Positions 21,846 through 21,919 of a DNA stretch of 21,919 bases are shown here, piece after piece (positions within the stretch are counted from its first letter, which is position 1; the number at the start of each line of letters is the position of its first letter). The notes below the pieces were generated by a model, which had not been told where the DNA came from, searched no databases, and saw only the letters and a program-made list of their open reading frames with translations. Position numbers and translations under genes: made by a program. This DNA comes from a virus, in IMG/VR virus record IMGVR_UViG_3300044491_003288, positions 1-21,919 of that record; one strand, given 5' to 3'.

Positions 21846-21919
21846 TTAATCGTTTTTTCTATTTATAATCAAACCAGTCCAACCTTTATGAGTTTTTCTT
21901 TCACCAGAAACAACAGGGA
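21846..21919 (-). CDS. C-terminal end of an unidentified ORF (partial)
   Basis: One minus-strand frame is open from the right edge to a TAA at 21846-21848 and would end the protein with PVVSGERKTHKGWTGLIINR and three more residues. The 'SGERKTHKGW' pattern recalls the end of small DNA-binding or homing-endonuclease-associated proteins in cyanophages, which is weak evidence from memory. Its last codons overlap the late promoter box of the next gene. Only 24 codons are visible; the other two frames also have stops in this stretch, so the call is tentative. Confidence 0.4.
   Translation of the reverse strand, partial: PVVSGERKTHKGWTGLIINRKND
21860..21867 (-). promoter_or_regulatory. T4-type late promoter box for the structural protein and propeller array
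   Basis: A perfect TATAAATA, extended as TTATAAATAGAAAAAACG on the minus strand, lies 19 bases before the ATG of the 232-aa protein. The TATAAATAGAA form also precedes the S74 fibre gene and the split HNH-like gene, and differs from the ATAAATAACTAAAAA form within the array. Confidence 0.75.

Noticed and set aside
1-21919. tRNA genes
   Set aside because: I noticed no cloverleaf-like sequence with a TTC-type T-loop in the few non-coding gaps; this is by eye only.

Overview
The window is a stretch of tail and host-recognition genes from a T4-like marine phage, most likely a cyanomyovirus infecting Synechococcus or Prochlorococcus. This rests on T4-type late promoter boxes (TATAAATA on the minus strand), a peptidase S74 fibre tail, fibre-assembly chaperone paralogs, and small proteins of a kind I recall from cyanophage genomes. 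No photosynthesis gene or named core T4 gene lies in the window, so the host group is inferred. Every credible gene is on the minus strand and is read from the right edge to the left.

Layout in transcription order. (1) 21919-21846: the end of an unidentified ORF, then a 232-aa virion protein. (2) 21142-10070: six tandem paralogs of 601-620 aa. Each has a shared N-terminal fibre module, a central region of exactly seven repeats of about 50 aa (a probable seven-bladed beta-propeller), and a shared C-terminal module of about 74 aa. A strong terminator ends this block. (3) 9981-4186: a 227-aa short fibre, a 652-aa fibre or adhesin, a fibre-assembly chaperone, a 435-aa fibre, a second unrelated seven-repeat propeller protein, and an 87-aa protein. 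It ends at a terminator whose loop contains a late promoter box. (4) 4089-3776: two small ORFs that join into one 104-aa HNH-like protein by a -1 shift at a dnaX-type A-rich slippery site. (5) 3707-1653: a 684-aa fibre ending in a self-cleaving S74 chaperone domain, then a terminator. (6) 1563-582: three small, closely packed genes, including a 53-aa gene coupled to a second fibre-assembly chaperone. (7) 581-1: a compact region with two sigma70-like promoters and two small ORFs, apparently leaving the late structural cluster.

Together the genes look like a host-range locus. At least nine proteins share one N-terminal module, so they may attach to the same place on the virion or join the same fibre. 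Their central and C-terminal parts differ and would carry receptor recognition. A 557-bp direct repeat spans two gene junctions, one propeller gene carries an internal 312-bp two-blade duplication, and sequence variants of the N- and C-terminal modules are mixed among the paralogs. These point to recombination between paralogs.
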